A stretch of DNA of 64,000 bases from Microbacterium enclense (GTDB lineage Bacteria; Actinomycetota; Actinomycetes; Actinomycetales; Microbacteriaceae), in the NCBI RefSeq assembly GCF_001456955.1, contig NZ_KQ758474.1:1-64000 (forward strand), in the 5' to 3' direction. The notes beneath the pieces are model-generated. The model was not told where the DNA came from and did no database searches. It was given only the letters and a program-made list of their open reading frames with translations. A program made the translations under genes and the position numbers. Positions 15,157-23,286 of this stretch are shown one piece after another (position 1 is the first letter of the stretch; each line of letters begins with the position of its first letter).

Positions 15157-16092
15157 ATGGAGCCCTTCGCTTTGCGCACCGAACGATTGGTGATCGATCA
15201 GCCCACCGACGACGACGTCGATGACATCACCCGGTACTGCTCCGACCCGGTCTTCGAACACTTCCTGACGATCCCGTGGCCGTACACCCGCGGGGATGCC
15301 GTGAGCTTCGTCGACCAGTACGTCACGACCGGATGGGCCGACGACCGCGAGTGGACGTGGGCGATCCGCGAGAACGCGGGCGCTCCCCTGATCGGCGTCA
15401 TCGGCGTGCGGGTCGAAAGCGGCATGGTGGGGTTCTGGCTCGGTGGAGAGCACCGCGGACGCGGCATCCTGCCGGAAGCCCTCCCCGCGGTCGTCGACGC
15501 GATGTTCGCCCGGACGAGCCTCGCGGCCGTGCGATGGGAATGCGTGATCGGCAACGTGGCCTCGATGCGCGTCGCGCAGAAGAGCGGCTTCACCTTCACG
15601 GGCCGCAGACCCGGCGAGGTGCGGAGCCGCACCGGCGAGCAGTCGGCATCCTGGACCGGCGTGCTCCGCCGCGACGACGACCGGTCGCCGAAGGACGGCT
15701 GGCCGGATCTCCCCCGCGCCCGGCGGGAAGTGCCGCCCGCCCGCCGCACCATCCGGTTGTTCCCGGACTACAGTCGCGACTATCCGCTCTGGGAGAGCTC
15801 GACGCCCACGTGGGACGTCGGGTACGCCACCGGCCCCGACGAGTACGGTTTGACGCCCGGCCTGGCGGCCGACCTGGCCCGCTGGCAGGCGTACTGGGAG
15901 GCGCATCACCTGCCCGAGACCGGGTGGGAAGCCCAGGATCACCGCCGACAGTGGGTGCGCGAGGGGCGACGCCTCGAGGCGAGGCTCCGCGAAGAGGTGG
16001 CCGCCTTCGCCGACGTGCAGAGCGAGTTCGACCTCTCGTCGGACGTCGAGGGCCTGGTGTCCAGGGGCTGCGCGCCGGGGGCTCGCGAATAG
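15157..16092 (+). CDS. GNAT N-acetyltransferase (RimJ/RimL type) with an added C-terminal domain
   Basis: Residues 1-170 are a GNAT acetyltransferase. RLVIDQPTDDDVDDITRYC opens the fold, GGEHRGRGILPEALP is the acetyl-CoA pyrophosphate loop, and NVASMRVAQKSGF is the conserved late motif. A linker leads to about 110 residues (200-311) with a different character, containing RLFPDYSRDYPLWESS and a charged C-terminal helix. That second part resembles actinobacterial proteins I cannot name. Fusion suggests both parts act on one substrate or regulate each other. A leaderless promoter precedes the ATG. Confidence 0.8.
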   Translation: MEPFALRTERLVIDQPTDDDVDDITRYCSDPVFEHFLTIPWPYTRGDAVSFVDQYVTTGWADDREWTWAIRENAGAPLIGVIGVRVESGMVGFWLGGEHRGRGILPEALPAVVDAMFARTSLAAVRWECVIGNVASMRVAQKSGFTFTGRRPGEVRSRTGEQSASWTGVLRRDDDRSPKDGWPDLPRARREVPPARRTIRLFPDYSRDYPLWESSTPTWDVGYATGPDEYGLTPGLAADLARWQAYWEAHHLPETGWEAQDHRRQWVREGRRLEARLREEVAAFADVQSEFDLSSDVEGLVSRGCAPGARE

Positions 16093-16095
16093 AAT
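16090..16095 (+). promoter_or_regulatory. -10 element of the YajQ-family gene
   Basis: TAGAAT lies 6 nt before the ATG at 16102 and overlaps the stop codon (TAG, 16090-16092) of the preceding gene, so the stop codon doubles as promoter sequence. Confidence 0.6.
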
Positions 16096-16101
16096 CGATG
16101 C

Positions 16102-16590
16102 ATGGCTGATTCTTCGTTCGACATCGTGTCCAAGATCGACCGGCAGGAAGCCGACAACGCGCTCAACCAGGCCCACAAAGAGGTCGAGCAGCGCTACGAC
16201 TTCAAGGGCACCGACGCCTCCATCGCGTGGAGCGGCGAGTCGATCGTCATCAAGGCGAACTCCGAGGAGCGCGCCAACGCCGTGCTCGACGTGTTCCAGA
16301 CCAAGCTCATCAAGCGCGGCATCTCGCTGAAGAGCCTCGAGAGCGGCGAGCCCGTGGCCAGCGGCAAGGAGTACCGCATCACCTCCACGCTGAAGGAGGG
16401 CATCTCGCAGGAGAACGCGAAGAAGATCGGCAAGATCATCCGCGACGAGGGACCCAAGGGCGTGAAGTCGCAGATCCAGGGCGACGAGCTGCGCGTGCAG
16501 TCGAAGTCGCGCGACGACCTGCAAGAGGTGCAGCGACTGCTCAAGGCCGCCGACCTCGACGTCGACCTGCAGTTCACGAACTACCGCTGA
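16102..16590 (+). CDS. YajQ-family nucleotide-binding protein
   Basis: The 162-residue protein matches the YajQ family across its length, with [20 protein letters not shown] at the start, [13 protein letters not shown], and [20 protein letters not shown]. YajQ proteins have two RNA-binding-like alpha/beta domains and bind nucleotides; c-di-GMP in some proteobacteria. Whether that holds in actinobacteria is unknown. It is probably transcribed from its own leaderless promoter overlapping the stop codon of the GNAT gene. Confidence 0.93.
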   Translation: MADSSFDIVSKIDRQEADNALNQAHKEVEQRYDFKGTDASIAWSGESIVIKANSEERANAVLDVFQTKLIKRGISLKSLESGEPVASGKEYRITSTLKEGISQENAKKIGKIIRDEGPKGVKSQIQGDELRVQSKSRDDLQEVQRLLKAADLDVDLQFTNYR

Positions 16591-16612
16591 GCTCGTTCGC
16601 GAGAGGGATGCC

Positions 16613-17254
16613 ATGGCTGTCCGCGTCGATCTGAACATCTCGCTCGACGGGGTCGCCGCGCCCGCCGATCCGTCGCCCGAGAACCCGATGGGCGAGGACT
16701 GGGGTCGCCTGGTCGCCGACTACATGGCGACGAGAACCTTCCGCGAACGTGTGTTCGGCGACACGACAGGCGCCGGCACGACCGGCGTCGACGACCGCTA
16801 CGCCGCGGCGTACTTCGAGGGCGTCGGCGCCGAGGTGATCGGCGCGGCGATGTTCGGCCTGCATTCCTTCCCCGACGACCCCGACTGGCGTGGGTGGTGG
16901 GGCGACGAACCGCCGTTCCGCGTGCCCGTCATCGTCCTCACCCATCGCGAACGCGCGCCCATCGAGTTCGACAACGGCACCCGTTTCGAGTTCTCCTCGA
17001 AGAGCATCACGGATGCCGTGGCCCGGGCCCAAAGCCTCGCCGGCGACGCCGACGTGCGGGTGGGCGGGGGGCTGTCGACGGTGCGCGCAGCGCTGGAGGC
17101 CGACCTCGTCGACCGCCTCCACGTCGCGGTGCGCCCGGTCATCCTGGGTCGCGGCGGACGACTGTGGGACGACCTGCGCGGTCTCGATACCCGTTACACC
17201 GTCACCTCGGAGGTGGCGGAGAGCGGCGTCGTGCACGTCACGTTCGCGCGATGA
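16613..17254 (+). CDS. Dihydrofolate reductase / RibD C-terminal family protein
   Basis: The 213-residue Rossmann-like protein carries the RibD_C/DHFR hallmarks: an N-terminal VDLNISLDGVAAP strand and loop, and DVRVGGGLSTVRAALEADLVD followed by RPVILGRGGRLWDDL. The folate-pathway catalytic acid of true DHFR is not evident. It is better described as an NADPH-dependent reductase of unknown substrate. GAGAGGGATG precedes the ATG. Its stop overlaps the start of the zinc-ribbon gene (ATGA). Confidence 0.85.
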   Translation: MAVRVDLNISLDGVAAPADPSPENPMGEDWGRLVADYMATRTFRERVFGDTTGAGTTGVDDRYAAAYFEGVGAEVIGAAMFGLHSFPDDPDWRGWWGDEPPFRVPVIVLTHRERAPIEFDNGTRFEFSSKSITDAVARAQSLAGDADVRVGGGLSTVRAALEADLVDRLHVAVRPVILGRGGRLWDDLRGLDTRYTVTSEVAESGVVHVTFAR

Positions 17255-17388
17255 CGCGCCCGCTCGACCCGCGGACGTGCCCGACGTGCGGCGACCCGCT
17301 GCGCTTCGAGATCCTCGACGACGAGCGCTTCCTCGTCGCGTGGTCGTGCGTCACCTGCGGCCTCATCCGCACGACCGAACCGGTCTGA
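17251..17388 (+). CDS. Zinc-ribbon miniprotein (45 aa)
   Basis: This tiny protein overlaps the preceding stop codon by 4 bases (ATGA), so it is translationally coupled. Two CxxC pairs, CPTCG and CVTCG, spaced 23 residues apart, form a zinc ribbon that is almost the whole protein. Nothing else is recognisable. The coupling suggests it accompanies the reductase-like protein, for example as a small metal-binding partner (inference). Confidence 0.7.
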   Translation: MTRPLDPRTCPTCGDPLRFEILDDERFLVAWSCVTCGLIRTTEPV

Positions 17389-17399
17389 CGCCGGGCCGG

Positions 17400-17540
17400 T
17401 CAGCCCTCGATGCCGTTGATCAGTTGATCGATCTCGCGCTCGGTCTCGCGGCCCATGACACGCTCCTCCTGGTGCGAGGGCATGTCGCTCTCTTCGTCGA
17501 CGGTGGGGTTCTCGAACGGCTGCTTCTTCTCGTGGTCCAT
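17400..17540 (-). CDS. Small charged hypothetical protein (46 aa)
   Basis: Reads MDHEKKQPFENPTVDEESDM at the start and ends REIDQLINGIEG. It is hydrophilic, strongly charged and helix-prone at its C-terminus. Regular codon third-position GC and a clean stop 12 nt from the convergent zinc-ribbon gene support it, but no strong ribosome site is visible. It could be a small intrinsically disordered protein; no family recognised. Confidence 0.5.
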   Translation of the reverse strand: MDHEKKQPFENPTVDEESDMPSHQEERVMGRETEREIDQLINGIEG

Positions 17541-17598
17541 GCGTCGATGCTCACACGTTCGGTGGGTGCCCGCGAGGGGGTTGCCGACGTCGCGCGCG

Positions 17599-17673
17599 CC
17601 GCAGAGTGGCATCCGTGGGTGCAACGCCGGCCGGGCGGTGTCAACGGCGTCAGCCCCGCAGGGTGGCATCCGT
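17599..17673. repeat. 59-bp spaced imperfect repeat of the acyl-CoA synthetase gene end
   Basis: GCAGAGTGGCATCCGT at 17599-17614 repeats GCAGGGTGGCATCCGT at 17658-17673, which encodes the last residues (TDATLR) of the acyl-CoA synthetase. The outer copy lies past the stop and would encode the same residues. This looks like a duplicated gene tail. Confidence 0.5.
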
Positions 17674-19347
17674 CCATTCGACGCACTCGACCTCACCGCG
17701 GGCGACGGCCTCTTCGCGCTGGCGGAGCTCGACGCGGCGGATCTTGCCCGAGATCGTCTTGGGCAGCTCGAAGAACTCCACCCGACGAACCCGCTGGAAC
17801 GGCGCCAGTCGCTCGCGCGCGAAGCGCAGGATGTCGAGCGCGACCTGCTCCCCCGCCTCGCGTCCGTTCGCCAGCACGATGTACGCCTTCGGCACGGCCA
17901 GTCGTAGCTCGTCGGGAGCGGGAACGACCGCCGCCTCGACCACGGCCGGATGCTCGATGAGTACGCTCTCGAGCTCGAACGGGCTGATCTTGTAGTCCGA
18001 CGCCTTGAACACGTCGTCGGTGCGCCCGATATAGGTGATGCTGCCGGTCTCATCGCGCCGGGCGACATCGCCGGTGTGGAACAGTCCGTCGGCGAAGGCC
18101 TCGGCGTTGCGCTCGGGGTCGCCGACGTAGCCGGTCATGAGGTTCAGCGGACGATCGGTGAGGTCGAGGCAGATCTCGCCCTCGTCGGCGCGCTCCCCCG
18201 TCAGGGGGTCGACGAGCACGACCGGACAGCCCGGCAGGGGCCGCCCCATCGAGCCGGGCACGAGGTCGGCGCCGGGGGTGTTGGCGACGACCGCGGTCAT
18301 CTCGGTCTGCCCGTACCCGTCGCGGATGTCGAGTCCCCACGCACGCTGCACCGACGCGATGACCTCGGGGTTGAGCGGCTCCCCCGCCGACACGACCTCG
18401 CGCAGCGCCCCGCGTCGGCCGGTGAGGTCGGCCTGGATCAGCATGCGCCACACCGTCGGCGGCGCGCAGAACGTCGTGACACGGTCGGCCTCGAGCTCGG
18501 CGAGCAACCGCTCCGCCGAGAACCGCGAGTAGTTGAGTGCGAGCACGGTGGCCCCGGCGATCCACGGCGCGAAGAAGAGGCTCCACGCGTGCTTCGCCCA
18601 CCCGGGCGAGCTGATCGCGAGGTGCACGTCGCCGGGCTGAAGGCCCAGCCAGTACATCGTGCTGAGGTGGCCGACGGGGTACGACGCGTGCGTGTGCTCC
18701 ACGAGCTTCGGCTTCGACGTGGTGCCCGAGGTGAAATAGAGCAGCAACCGGTCGTCGGCGGTGGTTCCCGGATGCCGGGCGGGCTCGGCATCCACCGCGA
18801 AGGCGTCGTCGTACGTCGCCCACCCAAGGTGCTCGCCGCCCACGACGATTCGTCCGAGACCGTCGGGCAGGTCGTCGAACTTCTCAGCATCCGCCGCGCC
18901 GACGATCACGTGGCGGATCTCGGCGCGCTCGATGCGGTCGCCCAGATCGGTCGTGCCCAGCGCGGTGGTGGTCGGGGCGATGACACCGCCGAGCTTCATG
19001 ATCGCGAGCATCGCCTCCCACAGCTCGACCTGGTTGTTCAGCATCAGCAGCACCGTCTCACCACGGCGGACGTTTCGGGATGCCAACCACGCGGCGACCT
19101 GGTCGGAGCGGCGCGCGAGCTCGTCGAAGGTGCGCTGATGGTGGGTGCCGTCGTCGTCGACGACGATCAGCGCGGGGGCGTCGTTGCCGCGCGCCATGGG
19201 GTCGAACCAGTCGATCGCCCAGTTGAACGGCCCCTCGAAGCGCGGCCAGGTGAACGCCGCCGCCCGGTGGGGGTCGGTGCGCGCGGCGAGGAGTTCGTCA
19301 CGCGCGGCCCGGTAGCGCTCGGTGGCGGACGCAGCGGTGGGGGTCAT
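17650..19347 (-). CDS. AMP-forming acyl-CoA synthetase (acetyl/medium-chain type)
   Basis: Activates a carboxylic acid to its CoA ester through an acyl-adenylate. In the 565-residue protein the AMP-binding P-loop is YFTSGTTSKPKLVEHTH, followed by DGYGQTEMTAVVANTPG and LFHTGDVARRDETGSITYIG. The C-terminal catalytic lysine region is PKTISGKIRRVELR. Overall it resembles the acetyl-/medium-chain acyl-CoA synthetase branch (ACSM-like), not long-chain FadD; the substrate cannot be fixed. The ATG at 19347 has an AAGGAG ribosome site; upstream in-frame codons run into intergenic DNA. It is monocistronic and divergent from the GIY-YIG gene. Confidence 0.92.
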   Translation of the reverse strand: MTPTAASATERYRAARDELLAARTDPHRAAAFTWPRFEGPFNWAIDWFDPMARGNDAPALIVVDDDGTHHQRTFDELARRSDQVAAWLASRNVRRGETVLLMLNNQVELWEAMLAIMKLGGVIAPTTTALGTTDLGDRIERAEIRHVIVGAADAEKFDDLPDGLGRIVVGGEHLGWATYDDAFAVDAEPARHPGTTADDRLLLYFTSGTTSKPKLVEHTHASYPVGHLSTMYWLGLQPGDVHLAISSPGWAKHAWSLFFAPWIAGATVLALNYSRFSAERLLAELEADRVTTFCAPPTVWRMLIQADLTGRRGALREVVSAGEPLNPEVIASVQRAWGLDIRDGYGQTEMTAVVANTPGADLVPGSMGRPLPGCPVVLVDPLTGERADEGEICLDLTDRPLNLMTGYVGDPERNAEAFADGLFHTGDVARRDETGSITYIGRTDDVFKASDYKISPFELESVLIEHPAVVEAAVVPAPDELRLAVPKAYIVLANGREAGEQVALDILRFARERLAPFQRVRRVEFFELPKTISGKIRRVELRQREEAVARGEVECVEWTDATLRG

Positions 19348-19461
19348 GGTGCTCCTTCGATCGCCAGCGCGTACGCGCGAACTCCTCGACGCTACTCCGT
19401 TCCCGCGTTGGAGCGCTCGACGGTCATGGACCATATTGGGGTGACGAAGTGAGGGGCACCA

Positions 19462-21084
19462 ATGACCAGTAACTTGAACCCACCGGCAGGTTGGTTTCCG
19501 GATCCGACCGGACGGCACGAACGCCGATATTGGGACGGCGCGACGTGGACGGAGCACGTCTTCACGTCAGGTTCGCAGAGCCTGGACCCACTCACCGCAG
19601 CCTCCCCCGGCCAGCTGTCCGAGACCCGCTCCGAAGCGGTTAGCGAGTCGGCTTCTCGTTCTCGCCGAGCGGAGCGGGAGCGTCTTCAGAGGGAGGCTGA
19701 GGTGCGGGAAGCGGCGGACCGCAACCATGACGAGGCGCCTTCTCGCGCTGCCGAGCCCGCCCGGTCGCTACAGTCCGCACCGGCGCACGAAGCCACCGAA
19801 GTGCGCGAGTTCGTCGACGGCGTCACACCCTCTCAGGGCAAGGTCTCATTCTTCGGCGCCAAGAAGCAGGCGCAGACGTTGATGGTCGAAAACGAGCGAC
19901 TCGCGGGATTGATATCGCACTACGGACTCGATGATGTCGTCGAACTTGACGATCGCAAGCGTGCGTTGCGTGCGGAGATCGATTCTGCGAAGCGAGAACT
20001 CGCGGAACTGCGCGCCGACACCACGAGAGCCATCGCCGAGCGGTCGAGCATCGCCGACGAGGTTGTCGACCTTCGCGATGCCGTGCACCTTCAGGAGTTC
20101 GGACTCTTCGATTTCGAGAACCCCGCCGAGTCATCGGTGGCGCTCGGCACGGAGCTTGAATCCGTGCGAACGCAGATAAAGCAACGTGTGCGCACCGGCG
20201 AAGCCACGGAGGCCTCGTCGAACTTCGTCTTCAACAACAGCGCAGCGAAAGGGCGCAAGTTCGTCTCTGACATGTCCAAGCTCCTGCTGAGGGCCTATAA
20301 CGCCGAGGCTGAGAACTGTGTCAAAACGGTGAAGGCAGGCAATCTCGAGGCGGCGCGCAAGCGACTGTCCACGGTGGTCGCGCAGGTCGAGCGACTCGGA
20401 ACGATGATCGACCTGCGGATCACGTCTGCCTACCACCATCTCCGTCTGAAGGAACTCGAGCTAACGAGTCGCCACTTCCAGGCCGTCCAAGTTGAAAAGG
20501 AACTCGAGCGGGCGCGTCGTGAGGAGCTCCGAGAGCAGCGTAAGGCCGAGCAGGAGCTCGCGCGGGAGAAGGAACGCCTGCAGAAAGAACGCGCGCATTA
20601 TGCCAACGCACTTTCCACGCTCATCGCGAACGGCGACATCGAGGGCGCGGACCGTTTGCGCGCGAAGCTGGCGGACGTGGAGCACGCGATTGAGAATGTC
20701 GATTACCGCGCCGCTAATATTCGAGCGGGGTACGTCTACGTCATCAGCAATGTCGGCGCCTTCGGGCCTGATGTCGTCAAGATCGGACTGACTCGACGGC
20801 TCGACCCGATGGACCGCGTCAACGAACTGGGTGATGCCTCCGTCCCCTTTCGATTCGACGTACACGCGTTGTTCTTCGCCGACGACGCGGTCTCGATCGA
20901 GGCGAAGCTGCACGCACACTTCTCCGCTGATCGAATCAACAAGATCAATCTCCGACGGGAGTATTTCCGAGCGACTCCGGAGCAAGTGCTGGACGCCCTC
21001 CGGGAACACAAGGTTGAGATCCTGGAGTACACCATCGACGCCGCGGCGCCCGAGTATCGAAGCTCCCTTGCGGCCGCCGTGTGA
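19462..21084 (+). CDS. DUF2510-DUF4041-GIY-YIG (T5orf172) protein
   Basis: The 540-residue protein has three parts. DUF2510 lies at about 9-38 (PAGWFPDPTGRHERRYWDG), a short motif often found on actinobacterial envelope or signalling proteins. A charged, helical DUF4041 region with coiled-coil character spans about 120-410. A T5orf172/GIY-YIG-like domain at about 420-515 contains GYVYVISNVG, VKIGLTRRLDPMDRVNEL, and HAHFSADRINKINLRREYF. GIY-YIG domains are nucleases; DUF4041 proteins of this kind are widespread and linked to phage-related regions. The ribosome site is GAGGGG. Its codon usage is less GC-biased than that of its neighbours, suggesting acquisition. Confidence 0.85.
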   Translation: MTSNLNPPAGWFPDPTGRHERRYWDGATWTEHVFTSGSQSLDPLTAASPGQLSETRSEAVSESASRSRRAERERLQREAEVREAADRNHDEAPSRAAEPARSLQSAPAHEATEVREFVDGVTPSQGKVSFFGAKKQAQTLMVENERLAGLISHYGLDDVVELDDRKRALRAEIDSAKRELAELRADTTRAIAERSSIADEVVDLRDAVHLQEFGLFDFENPAESSVALGTELESVRTQIKQRVRTGEATEASSNFVFNNSAAKGRKFVSDMSKLLLRAYNAEAENCVKTVKAGNLEAARKRLSTVVAQVERLGTMIDLRITSAYHHLRLKELELTSRHFQAVQVEKELERARREELREQRKAEQELAREKERLQKERAHYANALSTLIANGDIEGADRLRAKLADVEHAIENVDYRAANIRAGYVYVISNVGAFGPDVVKIGLTRRLDPMDRVNELGDASVPFRFDVHALFFADDAVSIEAKLHAHFSADRINKINLRREYFRATPEQVLDALREHKVEILEYTIDAAAPEYRSSLAAAV

Positions 21085-21087
21085 TGC

Positions 21088-22119
21088 TCAGGATCTCGGA
21101 CGCGGAGCGAGCGGAGCCGTCGAGGAGCGCGGGATCAACGTCGGCATGACGCGCTCGATCCGCCCCTCGGAGCCGTCGGCGAGCAGCAGGTCGAGGGCGA
21201 CCTCGGCGACGCGGTCGAAATGCGTGCGCACCGAGGTGAGGGGCACGGGCAGCCTCGAGACGAGGGGGATGTCGTTGTAGCCGACGATCGACAGGTCGCG
21301 GCCCGCCTCCAGCCCGAGCGACTGCGCGACTGTGGAGACGCCGACGGCCAGGTTGTCGTTGGCGGCGAACACCGCGGTGGGCCGGTCCGCCGAGCCGAGC
21401 AAACGGTGCCCGGCGTCGATGCCGTGGTCGAGCCCGTACCCCACGGCCAGCACACGCTCCTCGGGCAGGCTCACACCGGCCTCTCGCAGCGCCCGCTCGG
21501 CGCCCGCGCGGCGGTCGCGACCGCTCGAGGTGAACCACGGCCCCGTCAAGACGGCGATGTCGCGGTGCCCCAGGTCGAGCAGGTGCCGCACGGCGAGGTA
21601 GCCCCCGGTCTCGTCATCGCCGAGCACCGAGGGGCTGACGTCGTCGGTGCGCAGGGCGAGCACGTGCGGGATCCCCCGGTCGCGCAGCGACGCGGGAAGA
21701 ACGTCGTCCAGCCTGGCCGTCGCGAGCACCAGACCGTCCACGCCGCGATCCAGCAGCGTCTCGGTGGCCCGCCGCTCCTCGTCGGAATCGTCTCCGCAGG
21801 TCGCGACGACGGCGAAGTAGCCGCGCCGACGCGATGCGCGCTCGACCGCTTCGAACATGAGCGCCATCACGGCATCCGTGAGACGAGGAACGAGAACGCC
21901 GAGGGTGGCGGTCGCGCCCCGGCGGAGACTGGATGCCGAGACGTTGCGCCGGTAGCCGAGCTCGTCGGCCACCGCCCGCACGCGCTTGGCCGTCGCGGAC
22001 GACGACGGAGGGGTCCGGTCGTCGAGCACCCGGCTGACCGTCGAGATGCTCACCCCGGAGGCCGAGGCGACGTCTTTCAGCGTGACGACGTGACGTTCGC
22101 TCACTTCGATGTCGACCAT
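21088..22119 (-). CDS. LacI-family transcriptional regulator
   Basis: The 343-residue protein has a LacI helix-turn-helix at about 12-35 (TLKDVASASGVSISTVSRVL), the hinge helix, and a periplasmic-binding-protein-like effector domain (VFAANDNLAVGVSTVAQSLG, DLSIVGYNDIPLVSRL). It is divergent from the DapA-like/NRAMP-like operon, with LacI-type operators between, so it probably represses that operon until its ligand binds. The ATG at 22119 has a GGAGG ribosome site. Confidence 0.9.
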   Translation of the reverse strand: MVDIEVSERHVVTLKDVASASGVSISTVSRVLDDRTPPSSSATAKRVRAVADELGYRRNVSASSLRRGATATLGVLVPRLTDAVMALMFEAVERASRRRGYFAVVATCGDDSDEERRATETLLDRGVDGLVLATARLDDVLPASLRDRGIPHVLALRTDDVSPSVLGDDETGGYLAVRHLLDLGHRDIAVLTGPWFTSSGRDRRAGAERALREAGVSLPEERVLAVGYGLDHGIDAGHRLLGSADRPTAVFAANDNLAVGVSTVAQSLGLEAGRDLSIVGYNDIPLVSRLPVPLTSVRTHFDRVAEVALDLLLADGSEGRIERVMPTLIPRSSTAPLAPRPRS

Positions 22120-22165
22120 GGCACCTCCTCGCGACCAGCATACCGGCCATCGAAGGATCCTTCCC

Positions 22166-22242
22166 GGGAACGTTTTCACCGCGACCCTTGACTCGCAGCG
22201 GGCTCAGGTGCGCACTTGCAATCGTTCCTGCAAACGTTCTCA
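22166..22242. promoter_or_regulatory. LacI-type operators in the divergent intergenic region
   Basis: Three related sites with CGTT at the centre are present: GGGAACGTTTTCACC (22166-22180), TGCAATCGTTCCTGCA (22217-22232) and TGCAAACGTTCTCA (22229-22242). The last two overlap. LacI-family operators are typically TGNAAACGTTTNCA-like, so these are probable sites for the adjacent regulator. Spacing of about 55 bp between outer sites would permit looping. Confidence 0.65.
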
Positions 22243-22277
22243 TCCGGAGGACGCTCGACGAAGAGAAGGAGACGACG

Positions 22278-23213
22278 ATGGTCCTCGACCTCCGTGGCCT
22301 GAACCCCGCCCCCGTTACCCCGTTCACCCCCGACGGCGACGTCGACTACGACGCCATTCAGCGCCTGGGCTCGTGGCTCGGCTCGATCGAGGGCGTCAAG
22401 AGCCTGGTCGTGCTCGGGCACGCCGGCGAGGGCACGTTCCTCACCGAGAAGGAGCAGCTCGACGTCATCCGCGCGTTCCGCGACTCCGTCGACGACCGCC
22501 TGCCGATCATCGCCGGCATCACGAAGGAGGGCAACATCACGGCCGCCCTCGAGGCGAAGGATGCCGCGGCCGCCGGCGCGAAGGGCGCCCTCGTCTACCC
22601 CTCGCACGGTTGGCTGCGCTTCGGGTTCCAGCCCGGTGCCCCGCAGACCCGCTACCGCGCCATCTGGGAGGAGTCGGGTCTCGAGGAGATCCTCTTCCAG
22701 TACCCCGACAACACCAAGGCGTCGTACGACCTCGACACGCAGCTCGAGATCGCCGGGCAGGAGGGCGTCAACCACACGAAGAACGGCGTGCGCAACATGC
22801 GCCGGTGGTACACCGAGATCCCGGCCCTGCGCGCCGCCTACCCCGAGCTGCAGGTGCTGTCGTGCCACGACGAGTACCTCCTCCCCACGATGTTCGACGT
22901 CGACGGCCTGCTCGTCGGCTACGGCAACATCGCTCCCGAGCTGCTCGTCGACCTCATCGAGGCAGGCAAAGCGCGCGACTACGCGGCCGCCCACGCCATC
23001 CACGAGCGACTGCTCCCGGTGACCAAGGCCGTCTACCACCGCGGCTCCCACATGGAGGGCACCGTCGCCCTCAAGTGGGGTCTGGTGAACCGTGGCATCC
23101 TGGATCACGCCACCGTGCGTGAGCCCCTGCTGCCCCTTCCGGCGGGAGCCGACGCCGAGATCGCCGCGGCCTTCGCCTCGGCCGAGCTCGGCAGCGTGGC
23201 CGTCCCGGCGTGA
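22278..23213 (+). CDS. Dihydrodipicolinate synthase (DapA)-family aldolase
   Basis: The 311-residue TIM-barrel protein belongs to the DHDPS/N-acetylneuraminate lyase superfamily: PAPVTPFTPDGDVDYDAIQR opens the barrel, and VVLGHAGEGTFLTEKEQ corresponds to the G-GE loop. A probable Schiff-base lysine lies in NHTKNGVRNM. Because the lysine neighbourhood differs from true DapA and the gene is controlled by a LacI-type regulator next to a transporter, it is more likely an aldolase or dehydratase acting on a sugar acid or 2-oxo acid than in lysine synthesis (inference). The ribosome site is AAGGAG. Confidence 0.85.
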   Translation: MVLDLRGLNPAPVTPFTPDGDVDYDAIQRLGSWLGSIEGVKSLVVLGHAGEGTFLTEKEQLDVIRAFRDSVDDRLPIIAGITKEGNITAALEAKDAAAAGAKGALVYPSHGWLRFGFQPGAPQTRYRAIWEESGLEEILFQYPDNTKASYDLDTQLEIAGQEGVNHTKNGVRNMRRWYTEIPALRAAYPELQVLSCHDEYLLPTMFDVDGLLVGYGNIAPELLVDLIEAGKARDYAAAHAIHERLLPVTKAVYHRGSHMEGTVALKWGLVNRGILDHATVREPLLPLPAGADAEIAAAFASAELGSVAVPA

Positions 23214-23220
23214 CCTACCG

Positions 23221-23246
23221 GGGGCGGTCGGCACGCCGGCCGCCCC
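23221..23246 (+). terminator. Intercistronic hairpin
   Basis: GGGGCGG (23221-23227) and CCGCCCC (23240-23246), with an inner CGG/CCG pair and a 4-nt loop, form a strong stem between the aldolase and transporter genes. There is no T-tract. It could attenuate transcription into the transporter gene or protect the upstream mRNA. Confidence 0.45.
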
Positions 23247-23286
23247 TCATGAACCCATCACGTCAACGACGACGGAAGGACCGACC

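Noticed and set aside
19348..19557. N-terminal extension of the acyl-CoA synthetase.
   Set aside because: The frame stays open but lies in the divergent intergenic region and in the GIY-YIG gene; the AAGGAG before 19347 fixes the start.
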